A stretch of 64,000 bases of DNA. Origin: Rubrivivax sp. (GTDB taxonomy: Bacteria; Pseudomonadota; Gammaproteobacteria; Burkholderiales; Burkholderiaceae_C). The DNA lies in NCBI GenBank assembly GCA_030653385.1, contig JAURZM010000025.1, forward strand, positions 124,001 through 188,000, in the 5' to 3' direction. Of the stretch, positions 27,570 to 36,261 are shown one piece after another (the first letter of the stretch is position 1; each line of letters starts with the position of its first letter). The notes under the pieces were generated by a model, which was not told the DNA's origin, ran no database searches, and was given only the letters and a program-made list of their open reading frames with translations. The translations under genes were made by a program, and so were the position numbers.

Positions 27570-28145
27570 TCAGGCCTGGCGGCGGCGCACCATCAGGCCC
27601 ACCACGCCCAGGCCGGCCAGCATCAGCGCGTAGGTGCCGGGTTCGGGAATGAAGCTCACCGTCACGTCCAGCGAAGATTCGCGGATGCCGGTGCCGGTGG
27701 CCACCAGGCGGTACAGGCCGGGGCTGATGTTGGTGTTGGCGAAGGTGGAGGTGGCAAAACCGGCCAGCGTGCCGGCGAAACTGTCGCTGGCCACCAGGGC
27801 GCTGGTGGTGGCGTTGAAGATGTCCAGGTTCACGCCGATCAACCGCGGGCCGATGCCGTCGGCAGTGCCCACTTCCCACACCGCGGCGCCGTTCAGGATG
27901 CTGGCGCTGCCGTCCACCGTGAAGGTGATGCTCTGCATCAGCGGCCCGGTTTCGGTGGTCACCAGCGTGTTCAGGCGCAGGTTGTCGCCATTGCTGAAGG
28001 GCGTGCCGAGCGTGGCGCTGGCGTTCAGCACGTTGAAGGTGACGACCTGCGTGTCGGCCAGCGCCGGCAGGCTGAATGCCGCACTGGCAACCAGGGCCAG
28101 GGCCAAGCGCCGGAAAGCGGGCTTCGACAGGGCAGAACGGGACAT
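27570..28145 (-). CDS. PEP-CTERM sorting domain-containing protein
   Basis: A 191-residue exported protein. An N-terminal signal peptide (RRLALALVASAAFSLPALA) precedes a beta-rich domain of about 140 residues with Thr/Ser-rich strands. The C-terminus is a canonical PEP-CTERM signal: PEPGTYALMLAGLGVVGL followed by MVRRRQA, i.e. PEP motif, membrane helix and basic tail processed by exosortase EpsH. Such proteins are surface or exopolysaccharide-associated. No exosortase gene is in the window. The start ATG 28145 is set by the signal peptide; the longer open frame upstream is not coding-like. Confidence 0.88.
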   Translation of the reverse strand: MSRSALSKPAFRRLALALVASAAFSLPALADTQVVTFNVLNASATLGTPFSNGDNLRLNTLVTTETGPLMQSITFTVDGSASILNGAAVWEVGTADGIGPRLIGVNLDIFNATTSALVASDSFAGTLAGFATSTFANTNISPGLYRLVATGTGIRESSLDVTVSFIPEPGTYALMLAGLGVVGLMVRRRQA

Positions 28146-28336
28146 CAACGGCTCCACTCCGTTGTGCGCCAACGGGTAACGGAACGTACTGTGGCGAACA
28201 CAAGCTAGCAACCCCCCCAGTTCAGGGGGTGCACCTGAGGGGCCCGCGACGGCCAGGCAGCCCAGGCAAGCCCGGCGCTTGCGCCCTTCCGGCACTGGCA
28301 TCATCGCCCCGACACAGAACAAAGGCAGACAACAGC
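28146..28336. promoter_or_regulatory. divergent intergenic region with a C/G-rich hairpin
   Basis: A 191-base gap between the divergent PEP-CTERM and cyanophycinase genes. ACCCCCC and AGGGGGT around 28211-28230 can form a short stem with a loop of about eight bases. It has no T-tract in either direction and may be regulatory or incidental. No promoter hexamers stood out. Confidence 0.3.
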
Positions 28337-29179
28337 ATGTGCGCCAGCAAGGTGGCCGAAGGCAATCAACGCGGATGGATCGTGCCGATCGGCGGCGCGG
28401 AAGAAAAGGAAAACGCCCCGGCCATCCTGCGCCGCTTCGTGCAGCTGTCGGGGGGTGACCAGGCCGACATCGTCGTCATCCCCACCGCCAGCCAGCTGCG
28501 CAGCACCGGGCCGCGTTACGAGCGCATCTTCGGTGATCTGGGCGCGGCGCGGGTCACCGCGCTGGACTTCGACACCCGGCGCGACTGCGAAGAACCCAGC
28601 CGCATCGACCGCCTGCAGCGTGCCACCGGCGTCTTTTTCACCGGCGGCAACCAGCTGCGGCTGAGCACGCTGCTGGGTGGCACGCCCATCGCCAAGGCGG
28701 TGCGGCTGATGAACGCGGCCGGCGTGCCGGTGGCCGGCACCAGCGCCGGCGCGGCATTCATCAGCGAACACATGATCGCCTTCGGCGACGAAGGCAGCAC
28801 CCCCATTGCCGGCAGCGTGCGCCTGGCCGCCGGCCTGGGGCTGACCAACCGCTTCATCATCGACCAGCACTTCCGCCAGCGCGACCGTCTGGGCCGCCTG
28901 CTCACGGCACTGGCCTACAACCCCTTTGCGGTGGGCATCGGCCTGGACGAAGACACGGCAGCCTTCATCGCGCCCGACAACACCGTGCACGTGGAAGGTT
29001 CGGGTGGCATCACGGTGGTCGACGCGGCCGAGGTGAAGTTCAGCAGCATGGACAGCGTCGACGAAGGCCGGCCCGTCTGCCTGCTGGGCGTGAAGCTGCA
29101 CATCCTGACGCAGGGCGCCACCTTCAACCTGCACACGCGCCAGGCCGACGCCGGCTCGCTGAACGTCCCCAAGACCTGA
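28337..29179 (+). CDS. cphB: cyanophycinase
   Basis: A 280-residue intracellular serine-type exopeptidase (peptidase family S51) that degrades cyanophycin (multi-L-arginyl-poly-L-aspartate) to beta-Asp-Arg dipeptides. The nucleophile Ser136 is in AGTSAGAA; GWIVPIGGAEEK and FFTGGNQLRL are family-specific, and the RFIIDQHFRQRDRLGRL segment carries the conserved Asp-Gln-His-Phe. Length equals that of characterised CphB (about 270-280). The cyanophycin synthetase gene follows 16 bases downstream, forming a synthesis/degradation operon. Confidence 0.96.
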   Translation: MCASKVAEGNQRGWIVPIGGAEEKENAPAILRRFVQLSGGDQADIVVIPTASQLRSTGPRYERIFGDLGAARVTALDFDTRRDCEEPSRIDRLQRATGVFFTGGNQLRLSTLLGGTPIAKAVRLMNAAGVPVAGTSAGAAFISEHMIAFGDEGSTPIAGSVRLAAGLGLTNRFIIDQHFRQRDRLGRLLTALAYNPFAVGIGLDEDTAAFIAPDNTVHVEGSGGITVVDAAEVKFSSMDSVDEGRPVCLLGVKLHILTQGATFNLHTRQADAGSLNVPKT

Positions 29180-29195
29180 GGAGTTGGAAGCCCCC

Positions 29196-32045
29196 ATGAA
29201 GATCCTGGAACGCAATGTCTACGTCGGCCCGTCGCTGTACGCGCACTTCCCGGTCATCAAGGTGGTGCTCGAGCTGGGCGCGCTGGAAGACTGGCCCACC
29301 GGCCGGCTGGGTGCCGCGTATGTCGACGCGCTGGTGGCGGCGCTGCCCGGTCTGCAGGACCACGGCTGCAGCTTCGGCGTGGCGGGCGGCTTCATCCGCC
29401 GCATGCGCGGCGACAGCGACGTGGCCGAACAGCAGCAGGGCACGTGGCTGGGTCATGTCTTCGAACACGTGGCCATCGAGCTGCAGAACATGGCCGGTGA
29501 AGATGTCACGTTTGGCAAGACACGCAGCATCGAAGGCCGGCCCGGCGTTTACACCGTGGTCTACGAATACACGCAGCGCGACGAAGGCATCGAAGCGGGT
29601 GAGCTGGCGATCCAGCTGCTGTGTTCGCTGCTGCCGGAATCCATCCGCCCCGAAGGCTCGGTTCCCGAAGACTGGGACTGGGCCAGTGCCCGCACCGACT
29701 ACATCCGTTACGCCCAGCGCCGTGCGCTCGGGCCATCGACGGCTTCGCTGGTGAAGGCGGCCGTTGAACGCAACATCCCCTGGCTGCGCCTGAACGACCA
29801 AAGCCTCATCCAGCTGGGCCACGGCAAGTTCCAGCAGCGCATCCAGGCCACGGTGACGGGCCGCACCAGCTACATCGCGGTGGAACTGGCGCAGGACAAG
29901 GAAGAGACCAACAAGATCCTGGCCAACTGCGGCCTGCCGGTGCCGCAGCAGGAACTGGTGCGCAGTGCCGACCGCGCGGTGCGAGCGGCCGAGGCGCTGG
30001 GTTACCCGGTGGTCACCAAGCCTTTCAACGGCAACCACGGGCGCGGCATTTCCATCGGCCTGAAAACGGCGGACGAGGTGCGCGCCGGTTTTCTGGCCGC
30101 AGCCGACCACAGCAGCAGCGTCATCGTCGAAACCTACCTCAGCGGTGAAGACCACCGGCTGCTGGTCGTCAACGGCGAACTGATCGCCGCCACGCGGCGC
30201 ACGCCGGGGCGGGTGATCGGTGACGGCGCCCACACCATCCGGCAACTGGTGGACCTGGTCAACCAGGACCCGCGCCGCGGTGTCGGCCACGAAAAGGTCA
30301 TGACCCGCATCGAGCTCGACGCGCAGGCCGACCTGATGCTGAACCGCCAGGGCCTGTCCCCCGACGACATCCCGGCCAAGGACCAGGAGGTGCTGCTGCG
30401 CAGCACCGCCAACCTGTCCACCGGCGGCACCGCCACCGACGTGACCGACACCATCCACCCCGACAACCGCGAGATGGCCGTGCGTGCCGTCACCGCCATC
30501 GGCCTGGACGTGGGTGGCGTGGACTTCCTGTGCCCCGACATCACCGAAAGCTACAAGAGCGCGGAAAACGCCGGCTCGGGCATCTGCGAGATCAACGCCG
30601 CGCCGGGTTTTCGCATGCACGTGGCACCCAGCGAAGGCACACCGCGTGATGCGGCCGGGCCGGTCATCGACATGCTGTTCCCGGCCGGCGTGGCTTCGCG
30701 TGTGCCCATCGCGTGTGTTACCGGCACGAATGGCAAGACAACGACGGCGCGCATGCTGGCGCACATCACCAAGATGGCCGGTTTCACACCGGGCCTGACG
30801 ACCACCGACGGTGTCTACATCGACGGCCAGCGCACCGTGGAAGGCGACATGACCGGCCCGGTGGCCACGCGCATGGTGCTGGCCGACCCGAAGATCGACA
30901 TCGCGGTGCTGGAAGTAGCGCGTGGTGGTCTGCTGCGTGCCGGCATGGGCGTGCCCTTTGTCAATGTCGGCGCGGTGCTGAACGTGAAGAGCGACCACCT
31001 GGGCATGAAAGGCATCGACACGCTGGAGCAGCTGGCGGAAGTGAAACGCATCGTGGTGGAGGTGGCGCGCGACTGCGCGGTGCTGAACGCCGACGACGAA
31101 AACGTCATCCGCATGAGCGCCCACACCGACGCGAAGAACCTCTGCTACGTGACCATCCACCCGCAGGGCACGGTGTCCGGCCAGGTGGTGCGCGAACACA
31201 TCCGCGCCGGTGGCCGCGCCTGCGCGCTGGAGCATGGTGTCAACGGCCAGATGATCACGCTCTACGACAAGGGCCGGCACATCCCGCTGATGTGGACGCA
31301 CCTGATCCCGGCAACCCTTGAAGGCCGCGCCATGCACAACGTGCAGAACGCGATGTTCGCCGCGGCCATGGCCTTCAGCCTGGACATCAAGCTCGACGCC
31401 ATCCGCCAGGGCCTGCGCACCTTCGACAGCACCTTCTATCAAGCCCCCGGCCGCATGAACGTGTGGGACGAACACCCCTTCAAGGTGATCTTCGACTACG
31501 CGCACAACGCACACGCGGTGGGTGTGATGGCCGACCTGGCCGGGCGGCTGGACGTGCGCGGCCGCCGCATCGTGGTGGTGGCCGGGCCGGGTGACCGGCG
31601 CGACGAAGACATCCGCGACATCGCCTTGGCGGTGGCCAGCCGCTTCGACCATTACATCTGCCGCCGCGACGACGGCCTGCGCGGGCGTGCCAGCGACGAA
31701 GTGCCCCAGATGATTGCCGCCGTGCTGCGCGAGCAGGGTGTGCCCGACAGCGCCATCACCCTCATCCCCGACGAACAGGAAGCCATCGACGCGGCCTTGC
31801 GCATGGGCCAGCCGGGTGACCTGCTGCTGGTGTTTGCCGACGCACTGACGCGCAGCTGGAAGCAGGTCATCAAGTTCAAGCCCGAAGCCACGCTGGCGCG
31901 GGCGTCTGCCGCCGCCGTGCCGCCCCGTGCCGAAGCACCCGAGCCGAAGCTGGAAACCGCGGCGCCTGATGATGCCGCGCCGCTGGCCGCCGGTTTCGTG
32001 CGCGACGAACGCGGGCTGCGCTTCGTGGGCGAAATGGCCGACTGA
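29196..32045 (+). CDS. cphA: cyanophycin synthetase
   Basis: A 949-residue ATP-dependent ligase that alternately adds aspartate to the backbone and arginine to its side chains to make the nitrogen-storage polymer. An N-terminal domain of about 160 residues is followed by an ATP-grasp domain (about 215-480; KPFNGNHGRGISIGL is the nucleotide loop). A Mur-ligase-like domain begins with P-loop GTNGKTTT near residue 508. FDYAHNAHAV and PGDRRDEDI are conserved in the C-terminal ligase lobe. Start is ATG 29196 with GAGGAG 10 bases upstream. Length is slightly above CphA1 of cyanobacteria (about 875). Confidence 0.96.
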   Translation: MKILERNVYVGPSLYAHFPVIKVVLELGALEDWPTGRLGAAYVDALVAALPGLQDHGCSFGVAGGFIRRMRGDSDVAEQQQGTWLGHVFEHVAIELQNMAGEDVTFGKTRSIEGRPGVYTVVYEYTQRDEGIEAGELAIQLLCSLLPESIRPEGSVPEDWDWASARTDYIRYAQRRALGPSTASLVKAAVERNIPWLRLNDQSLIQLGHGKFQQRIQATVTGRTSYIAVELAQDKEETNKILANCGLPVPQQELVRSADRAVRAAEALGYPVVTKPFNGNHGRGISIGLKTADEVRAGFLAAADHSSSVIVETYLSGEDHRLLVVNGELIAATRRTPGRVIGDGAHTIRQLVDLVNQDPRRGVGHEKVMTRIELDAQADLMLNRQGLSPDDIPAKDQEVLLRSTANLSTGGTATDVTDTIHPDNREMAVRAVTAIGLDVGGVDFLCPDITESYKSAENAGSGICEINAAPGFRMHVAPSEGTPRDAAGPVIDMLFPAGVASRVPIACVTGTNGKTTTARMLAHITKMAGFTPGLTTTDGVYIDGQRTVEGDMTGPVATRMVLADPKIDIAVLEVARGGLLRAGMGVPFVNVGAVLNVKSDHLGMKGIDTLEQLAEVKRIVVEVARDCAVLNADDENVIRMSAHTDAKNLCYVTIHPQGTVSGQVVREHIRAGGRACALEHGVNGQMITLYDKGRHIPLMWTHLIPATLEGRAMHNVQNAMFAAAMAFSLDIKLDAIRQGLRTFDSTFYQAPGRMNVWDEHPFKVIFDYAHNAHAVGVMADLAGRLDVRGRRIVVVAGPGDRRDEDIRDIALAVASRFDHYICRRDDGLRGRASDEVPQMIAAVLREQGVPDSAITLIPDEQEAIDAALRMGQPGDLLLVFADALTRSWKQVIKFKPEATLARASAAAVPPRAEAPEPKLETAAPDDAAPLAAGFVRDERGLRFVGEMAD

Positions 32046-32061
32046 TGAAGAAGGCCTGACG

Positions 32062-33819
32062 GTGCACGCCGACGAAGAAGCGCCGCACGCTTTCGAAGAA
32101 TCGCGCCGCCTTACCGGCCCCAACCGCAGCAGCGCCACACCTGCCGTGGTGCTGGTGCCGCTGGGCCCGGCCGCGCGTGACGGTGCGGCTCATGGTCGCT
32201 GGCTGGCGCAGGTGCACGTGATGTGCAAGGCGCTGGGCTGGCCCGCACCTGCGCCCCGTGTGCACCTGCCGGCTCGTGCACAAGGTGATCGCGTCGACGT
32301 GATGCTGGCCTTTGCCGCGCCGCCCGACTCGCTGTTCACCGCCACCGAGGTCAACGAATGGGCCTGGGAACGGGCTGCTGCCGTGCACCCGGCGCAGGCC
32401 GATGCCGGGTTCGTGCTGGCGCAGCCGGCCGATGAAGATGCGGTGCAACACTTCAGGCAACGCGCCGCCGCCGAGCGGTCGCGCCCGCTGGCCCGGCTGC
32501 TGGATGCCGCAGAAACGAAGGGCCTGCCCTGTCTGCTGGACGACGACACGCTGTCCATCGGCGAAGGTGCCGGCAGCGTGGTCTACGCACGTGCCGCACT
32601 GCCGCTGCCGATGGATGTGCCTTGGCCGCAACTGCATTCGGTGCCCAAGGTGCTGGTCAGCGGCAGCAATGGCAAGACCACCACCACGCGGCTGCTGGCG
32701 GCCATGGCGCAGGCGGCGGGTTATGTGCCGGGCCTGTGCAGCACCGAAGGGGTGCTGGTGGCCGGCCGCAGCGTGCTCAGTGGCGACTACGCCGGCCCGG
32801 CCGGCGCACGTGCGGTGCTGCGCCATCCTGGTGTGACGGCGGCGCTGCTGGAAACCGCACGCGGCGGCATCCTGCGCCGCGGCCTGGCGGTGCAGCGTGC
32901 CGACGTTGCAGTGATCACCAACGCCAGTGCCGACCACCTGGGTGAATACGGCATCCACAGCGTCGAAGACGTGGCCGAAGCCAAGCTGGTGCTGGCGCAT
33001 GCGGTGGCCGAATGGGGCACCTTGGTGCTCAACGGCGGCGACAGCACCTTGCTGCGCGTGGCCTCACAACTGCCCCACGCCCAGGTCGCGCGCTGGGCGT
33101 TGTTTGCGCAGCGCCACGACACCCACATCCTGGCCGTGTTGCGCCAACACGGTGGCAGCACTTGCGGTGTCGAAGGTGGCCATCTGCTGCTCAGCCTGCA
33201 TGGGCAGGAACACGACCTGGGTGACGTGATGCAGATGCCGCTCAGCCTGGGCGGTGCCGCGGCTTTCAACATCGAGAACCTGGCGGCCGCCGCGCTGGCC
33301 GCCGCGATGTTGGGCTGGCCGCTGGATGCGGTCGGGCAGGTGCTGCTGCAGTTCGGCCGTCAGCCGCAGGACAACCCCGGCCGCCTGCAGGCGCTGCAAC
33401 ACCGCGGCGCCAGCGTCTTGCTGGACTACGCACACAACCCCGACGGCCTGGCGCAGTTGCTGACCGTGGCGCGGGCCTTGAAACCCGCCCGGCTGGGCCT
33501 GCTGCTGGGCCAGGCCGGCAACCGCAACGACGAAGCCATCGCCGAACTGGCGCGCACCGCGGCCAGCTTCGATCCCGACCGCGTGCTGATCAAGGAACTG
33601 CCGGAAATGCTGCGTGGCCGTGCACCCGGTGAAGTGCCGGCGCTGATCGAACACACGCTGCTGGCTGCCGGTCTGCCGGCCGCGCGGCTGGCCCACCAGG
33701 CCGACGAAGAGGCCGCTGCGCTGGCCCTGCTGGCCTGGGCTCTGCCGGGTGATGTGCTGGTGTTGCCGGTGCACACGGCGGCGGTGCGGGAGCGGTTGTT
33801 GGCATTTCTGGCCAGATAG
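32062..33819 (+). CDS. cphA': Mur-ligase-domain cyanophycin synthetase paralogue (CphA'-like)
   Basis: A 585-residue protein resembling only the C-terminal half of CphA: Mur-ligase P-loop SNGKTTTTRLL near residue 203, GILRRGLAVQRADVAVITN, a conserved ASADHLGEYGI, LDYAHNPDGL and GLLLGQAGNRNDEAI. The ATP-grasp domain of CphA is absent; the first 180 residues are unlike it. Paralogues in this position are known from Ralstonia (CphA'). The start is uncertain: GTG 32062 is the first plausible start after the cphA stop, 16 bases away. Its reaction is unproven; it may add a single amino acid or recycle dipeptides as cyanobacterial CphA2 does. Confidence 0.85.
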   Translation: MHADEEAPHAFEESRRLTGPNRSSATPAVVLVPLGPAARDGAAHGRWLAQVHVMCKALGWPAPAPRVHLPARAQGDRVDVMLAFAAPPDSLFTATEVNEWAWERAAAVHPAQADAGFVLAQPADEDAVQHFRQRAAAERSRPLARLLDAAETKGLPCLLDDDTLSIGEGAGSVVYARAALPLPMDVPWPQLHSVPKVLVSGSNGKTTTTRLLAAMAQAAGYVPGLCSTEGVLVAGRSVLSGDYAGPAGARAVLRHPGVTAALLETARGGILRRGLAVQRADVAVITNASADHLGEYGIHSVEDVAEAKLVLAHAVAEWGTLVLNGGDSTLLRVASQLPHAQVARWALFAQRHDTHILAVLRQHGGSTCGVEGGHLLLSLHGQEHDLGDVMQMPLSLGGAAAFNIENLAAAALAAAMLGWPLDAVGQVLLQFGRQPQDNPGRLQALQHRGASVLLDYAHNPDGLAQLLTVARALKPARLGLLLGQAGNRNDEAIAELARTAASFDPDRVLIKELPEMLRGRAPGEVPALIEHTLLAAGLPAARLAHQADEEAAALALLAWALPGDVLVLPVHTAAVRERLLAFLAR

Positions 33820-33842
33820 TCGCTTGTGGCTGGGCCAAAGAA

Positions 33843-33875
33843 AAGACCCACGGGCCGGGGTGGCCCATGGGTCTT
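33843..33875. terminator. stem-loop terminator between convergent genes
   Basis: AAGACCCACGGGCC (33843-33856) pairs with GGCCCATGGGTCTT (33862-33875) with one mismatch and a five-base loop. It lies between the CphA' gene and the convergent phosphatase gene and probably stops both transcripts. Confidence 0.75.
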
Positions 33876-33909
33876 GGGTCTTGCTGAGCGGGCCCGTGGC
33901 CCGCAGGCC

Positions 33910-36153
33910 TTACAACCCGATCTTGCCGCTGGTGTTCTTCGTGATCATCACCGTGGCCGAGCGTGGGCGCTTGCCGGCACCGTAGCCGCCGTTCGAAGGC
34001 CACTGGCTCGTGTACTTCGTGGGGTCGGCCAGGTCGGCAGCGGCGGTGCCGTCACCCGGGTGCTGGATGTTGATGAACATCACCGTGCCGTCGGGTGTTT
34101 CGCACAGGCCCGTCACTTCGCAGTCGTAAGGGCCGACGTAGAAGCGCTTGAGGGTGGTCGCCGTCGGAGCCTTGCCCAGACGCGTGGTGACGCTGACACC
34201 ACCGCTGTACCCCAGCGTGGGCGTCGTGCCGTCGCCGACGGCACCCGGCAGGCCGGCCACCAGCATGCAGTTGGTGACATCGATGTAGGCGCCGTCGTCG
34301 GTCTGGATCCAGCAGATGCCGGTGCTTTTGCTGAACACCAATCCGTCGGGGCTGGAGAAGTCGTTGTCAGCGCTCAGGCCCGACAGGTTGATCAGCGTCG
34401 CGTCGCTGCCGGCCTCAGCACCGAAGAGGTAGATGTCCCAGGTGAAGGTGGTGGCCGCCGAGCCCGCGCTGCCTTCTTTCATGCGCACGATGTGACCGTG
34501 CACGTTGCCATTTTGCGTGATGGTGCCCGAGCGCACGTCGGTGTAGGCACGCGGGTTGGAAGCGTTCACACGGGTCTGCGTGCCCGTGGGCGCCACGCGG
34601 CGGTTGCTGTTGTTGGTCAGCGTGAAGTAGACCTCGCCGGTGGTCGGGTGCACACCGCACCATTCCGGGCGGTCCATCTTGGTGGCACCCACGGCGTCAG
34701 CGGCCAGGCGCGTGTTGATCGCCACGTCGCCCGCGTCGGCAAACGCGTAGCCGGCAAAGCCGGCGACAGCCGGGTTGCTCAGCGCCAGCGGGCGCCATTC
34801 GCCGGTGCCGTCGTCGTTGAAGACGGCGGCGTACAGCGTGCCGGTGTCCAGGAACTTGTCGCCCGTGGCCAGGCGGTCGGCCGCATTGGCGTCGGCGGCG
34901 CTCCAGTTGGCGGCCGAGACCCACTTGTAGATGTACTCGTTCTGCGAGTCGCAGCCCATGTACATCGCGATCGGCTGGCCGACCACGGGGTTGCCGAAGG
35001 CGCCGCTTTCGTGCGCGAAGCGGCCCAGGCTCGTGCGCTTCTTGATCACCGACGTGGCGCTGTAGGGGTCGACTTCGACGATGTAACCCTGGGCGTTGTG
35101 TTCGTAGCGGTAGTCGTCGGCGGCGGTGGCACCGCTGACACCGATGTTCCAGTGCGCCCACTGGTCGCCGGTGCCCGAGGTTTCCCAACCGTAGCGGCTG
35201 TTGGCAGCCGAGGTGGCCGTGACATTGCGGCCATAACGCGCAAACGAGGTGTTTTCCTTGGCCGGGCGCAGCGCTTGGTCGCCGGCGGGGCGGAAGTAGT
35301 AGCCGCTCCAGTTTTCTTCACCGGTGACGAGCGTGCCCCAAGGCGTCTTGCCGGTGCCGCAGTTGTTCAGCGTGCCGCGTGTGCGGGTGCCATCGGTGGA
35401 GTACTTGGTGACCAGCAGCGGGTTGCCACGCGCCACGCCGGCGATCTGGATCTCGGTTTCGGCGGTGATTCGGCGGTTGAAGGTCGAGGCCGGCACATAG
35501 GCGAACTTGCCGTCGCTGCCCTTGCGGATCTCGACGATGGACACGCCGTGGCAGTCGATCTCGATCTGTGACTCGGTCGCCGGGCGCGGACGTGCGCTCG
35601 GGCCGTTGACGTGCAGCACCACGGGCGTGATGTACTCGTGGTTGATGCCCAGCAGGGCGCGGTCGTTGCTGTTGTCGGCGCGGGCACCGGCTGCGCTCAG
35701 ACCGAAGTACTCCATGCCGTCGTGGCAGTCGCCGCTGCGCTGGTGGTAGCCGCTGTCGGTGCCGTCGTTTTTGTAGGCAGCCACGCCAGCAGCCATCGGG
35801 TCACCGGTGGCGAAGATGGTGGTGGCGGTGTAGCCGGCGGCCACGGTGGACGTGTCGGCCAGGGTCTTGCCCACGGCGGCGAAGGTCAGCGCCATCGAGG
35901 TCTGCGGGTCCACCGGCGGCGTGCCGGTGGGCGGCGCCACGGTGTTGTCGTCGTCGCCGCCGCAGGCGGTCAGCGACATCGCACCCAGCGGCGCAAACAC
36001 GGCGGCCATCGCGCCGCCCAGGCCGCCACGCAGCAGGCCGCGACGGCTCATGCCCTTGACCAGCACGTCCTGGAAGTGCGGGTTGGCGCTGGTGTTGTTG
36101 AGTTGGTCATCGGGGTCGATGAAGCTGGCGTGGGGCGTGCTTCTGTCATGCAT
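33910..36153 (-). CDS. PhoX-family phosphatase (DUF839), Tat-exported
   Basis: A 747-residue secreted protein of the PhoX family, calcium/iron-dependent alkaline phosphatases. The N-terminal region has a twin-arginine signal MSRRGLLRGGLGGAMAAVF about 40 residues from the ATG at 36153, followed by a possible lipobox-like SLTACGG. Family segments include LGINHEYITP, GVSIVEIRKG, TGEENWSGYYF, KMDRPEWCGVHPTTGEVYFTLTNN and CETPDGTVMFINIQHPG. No pho box was recognised upstream. The preceding distal cytoplasmic extension (HASFIDPDDQLNN) is normal for PhoX. Probably scavenges phosphate in the periplasm. Confidence 0.92.
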   Translation of the reverse strand: MHDRSTPHASFIDPDDQLNNTSANPHFQDVLVKGMSRRGLLRGGLGGAMAAVFAPLGAMSLTACGGDDDNTVAPPTGTPPVDPQTSMALTFAAVGKTLADTSTVAAGYTATTIFATGDPMAAGVAAYKNDGTDSGYHQRSGDCHDGMEYFGLSAAGARADNSNDRALLGINHEYITPVVLHVNGPSARPRPATESQIEIDCHGVSIVEIRKGSDGKFAYVPASTFNRRITAETEIQIAGVARGNPLLVTKYSTDGTRTRGTLNNCGTGKTPWGTLVTGEENWSGYYFRPAGDQALRPAKENTSFARYGRNVTATSAANSRYGWETSGTGDQWAHWNIGVSGATAADDYRYEHNAQGYIVEVDPYSATSVIKKRTSLGRFAHESGAFGNPVVGQPIAMYMGCDSQNEYIYKWVSAANWSAADANAADRLATGDKFLDTGTLYAAVFNDDGTGEWRPLALSNPAVAGFAGYAFADAGDVAINTRLAADAVGATKMDRPEWCGVHPTTGEVYFTLTNNSNRRVAPTGTQTRVNASNPRAYTDVRSGTITQNGNVHGHIVRMKEGSAGSAATTFTWDIYLFGAEAGSDATLINLSGLSADNDFSSPDGLVFSKSTGICWIQTDDGAYIDVTNCMLVAGLPGAVGDGTTPTLGYSGGVSVTTRLGKAPTATTLKRFYVGPYDCEVTGLCETPDGTVMFINIQHPGDGTAAADLADPTKYTSQWPSNGGYGAGKRPRSATVMITKNTSGKIGL

Positions 36154-36261
36154 GGTCTCGGTCCTGGGTTGGGAAACAACCGAGCCATGTTGTCCAGCGC
36201 AGATGAATGTCTCGTGACGCTGGCGGGTATTCAAGCGCCGCGCAAGGCCGTCATTCGCTTG

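Noticed and set aside
28209..28230. Hairpin upstream of cyanophycinase as a terminator or riboswitch
   Set aside because: The short C/G stem has no T-tract and no known riboswitch core. It is kept only as part of the intergenic note.
29124..32138. 1004-codon minus-strand open frame opposite cyanophycin synthetase
   Set aside because: The plus strand encodes CphA with all motifs; the antisense product is His/Val/Gln-rich noise.
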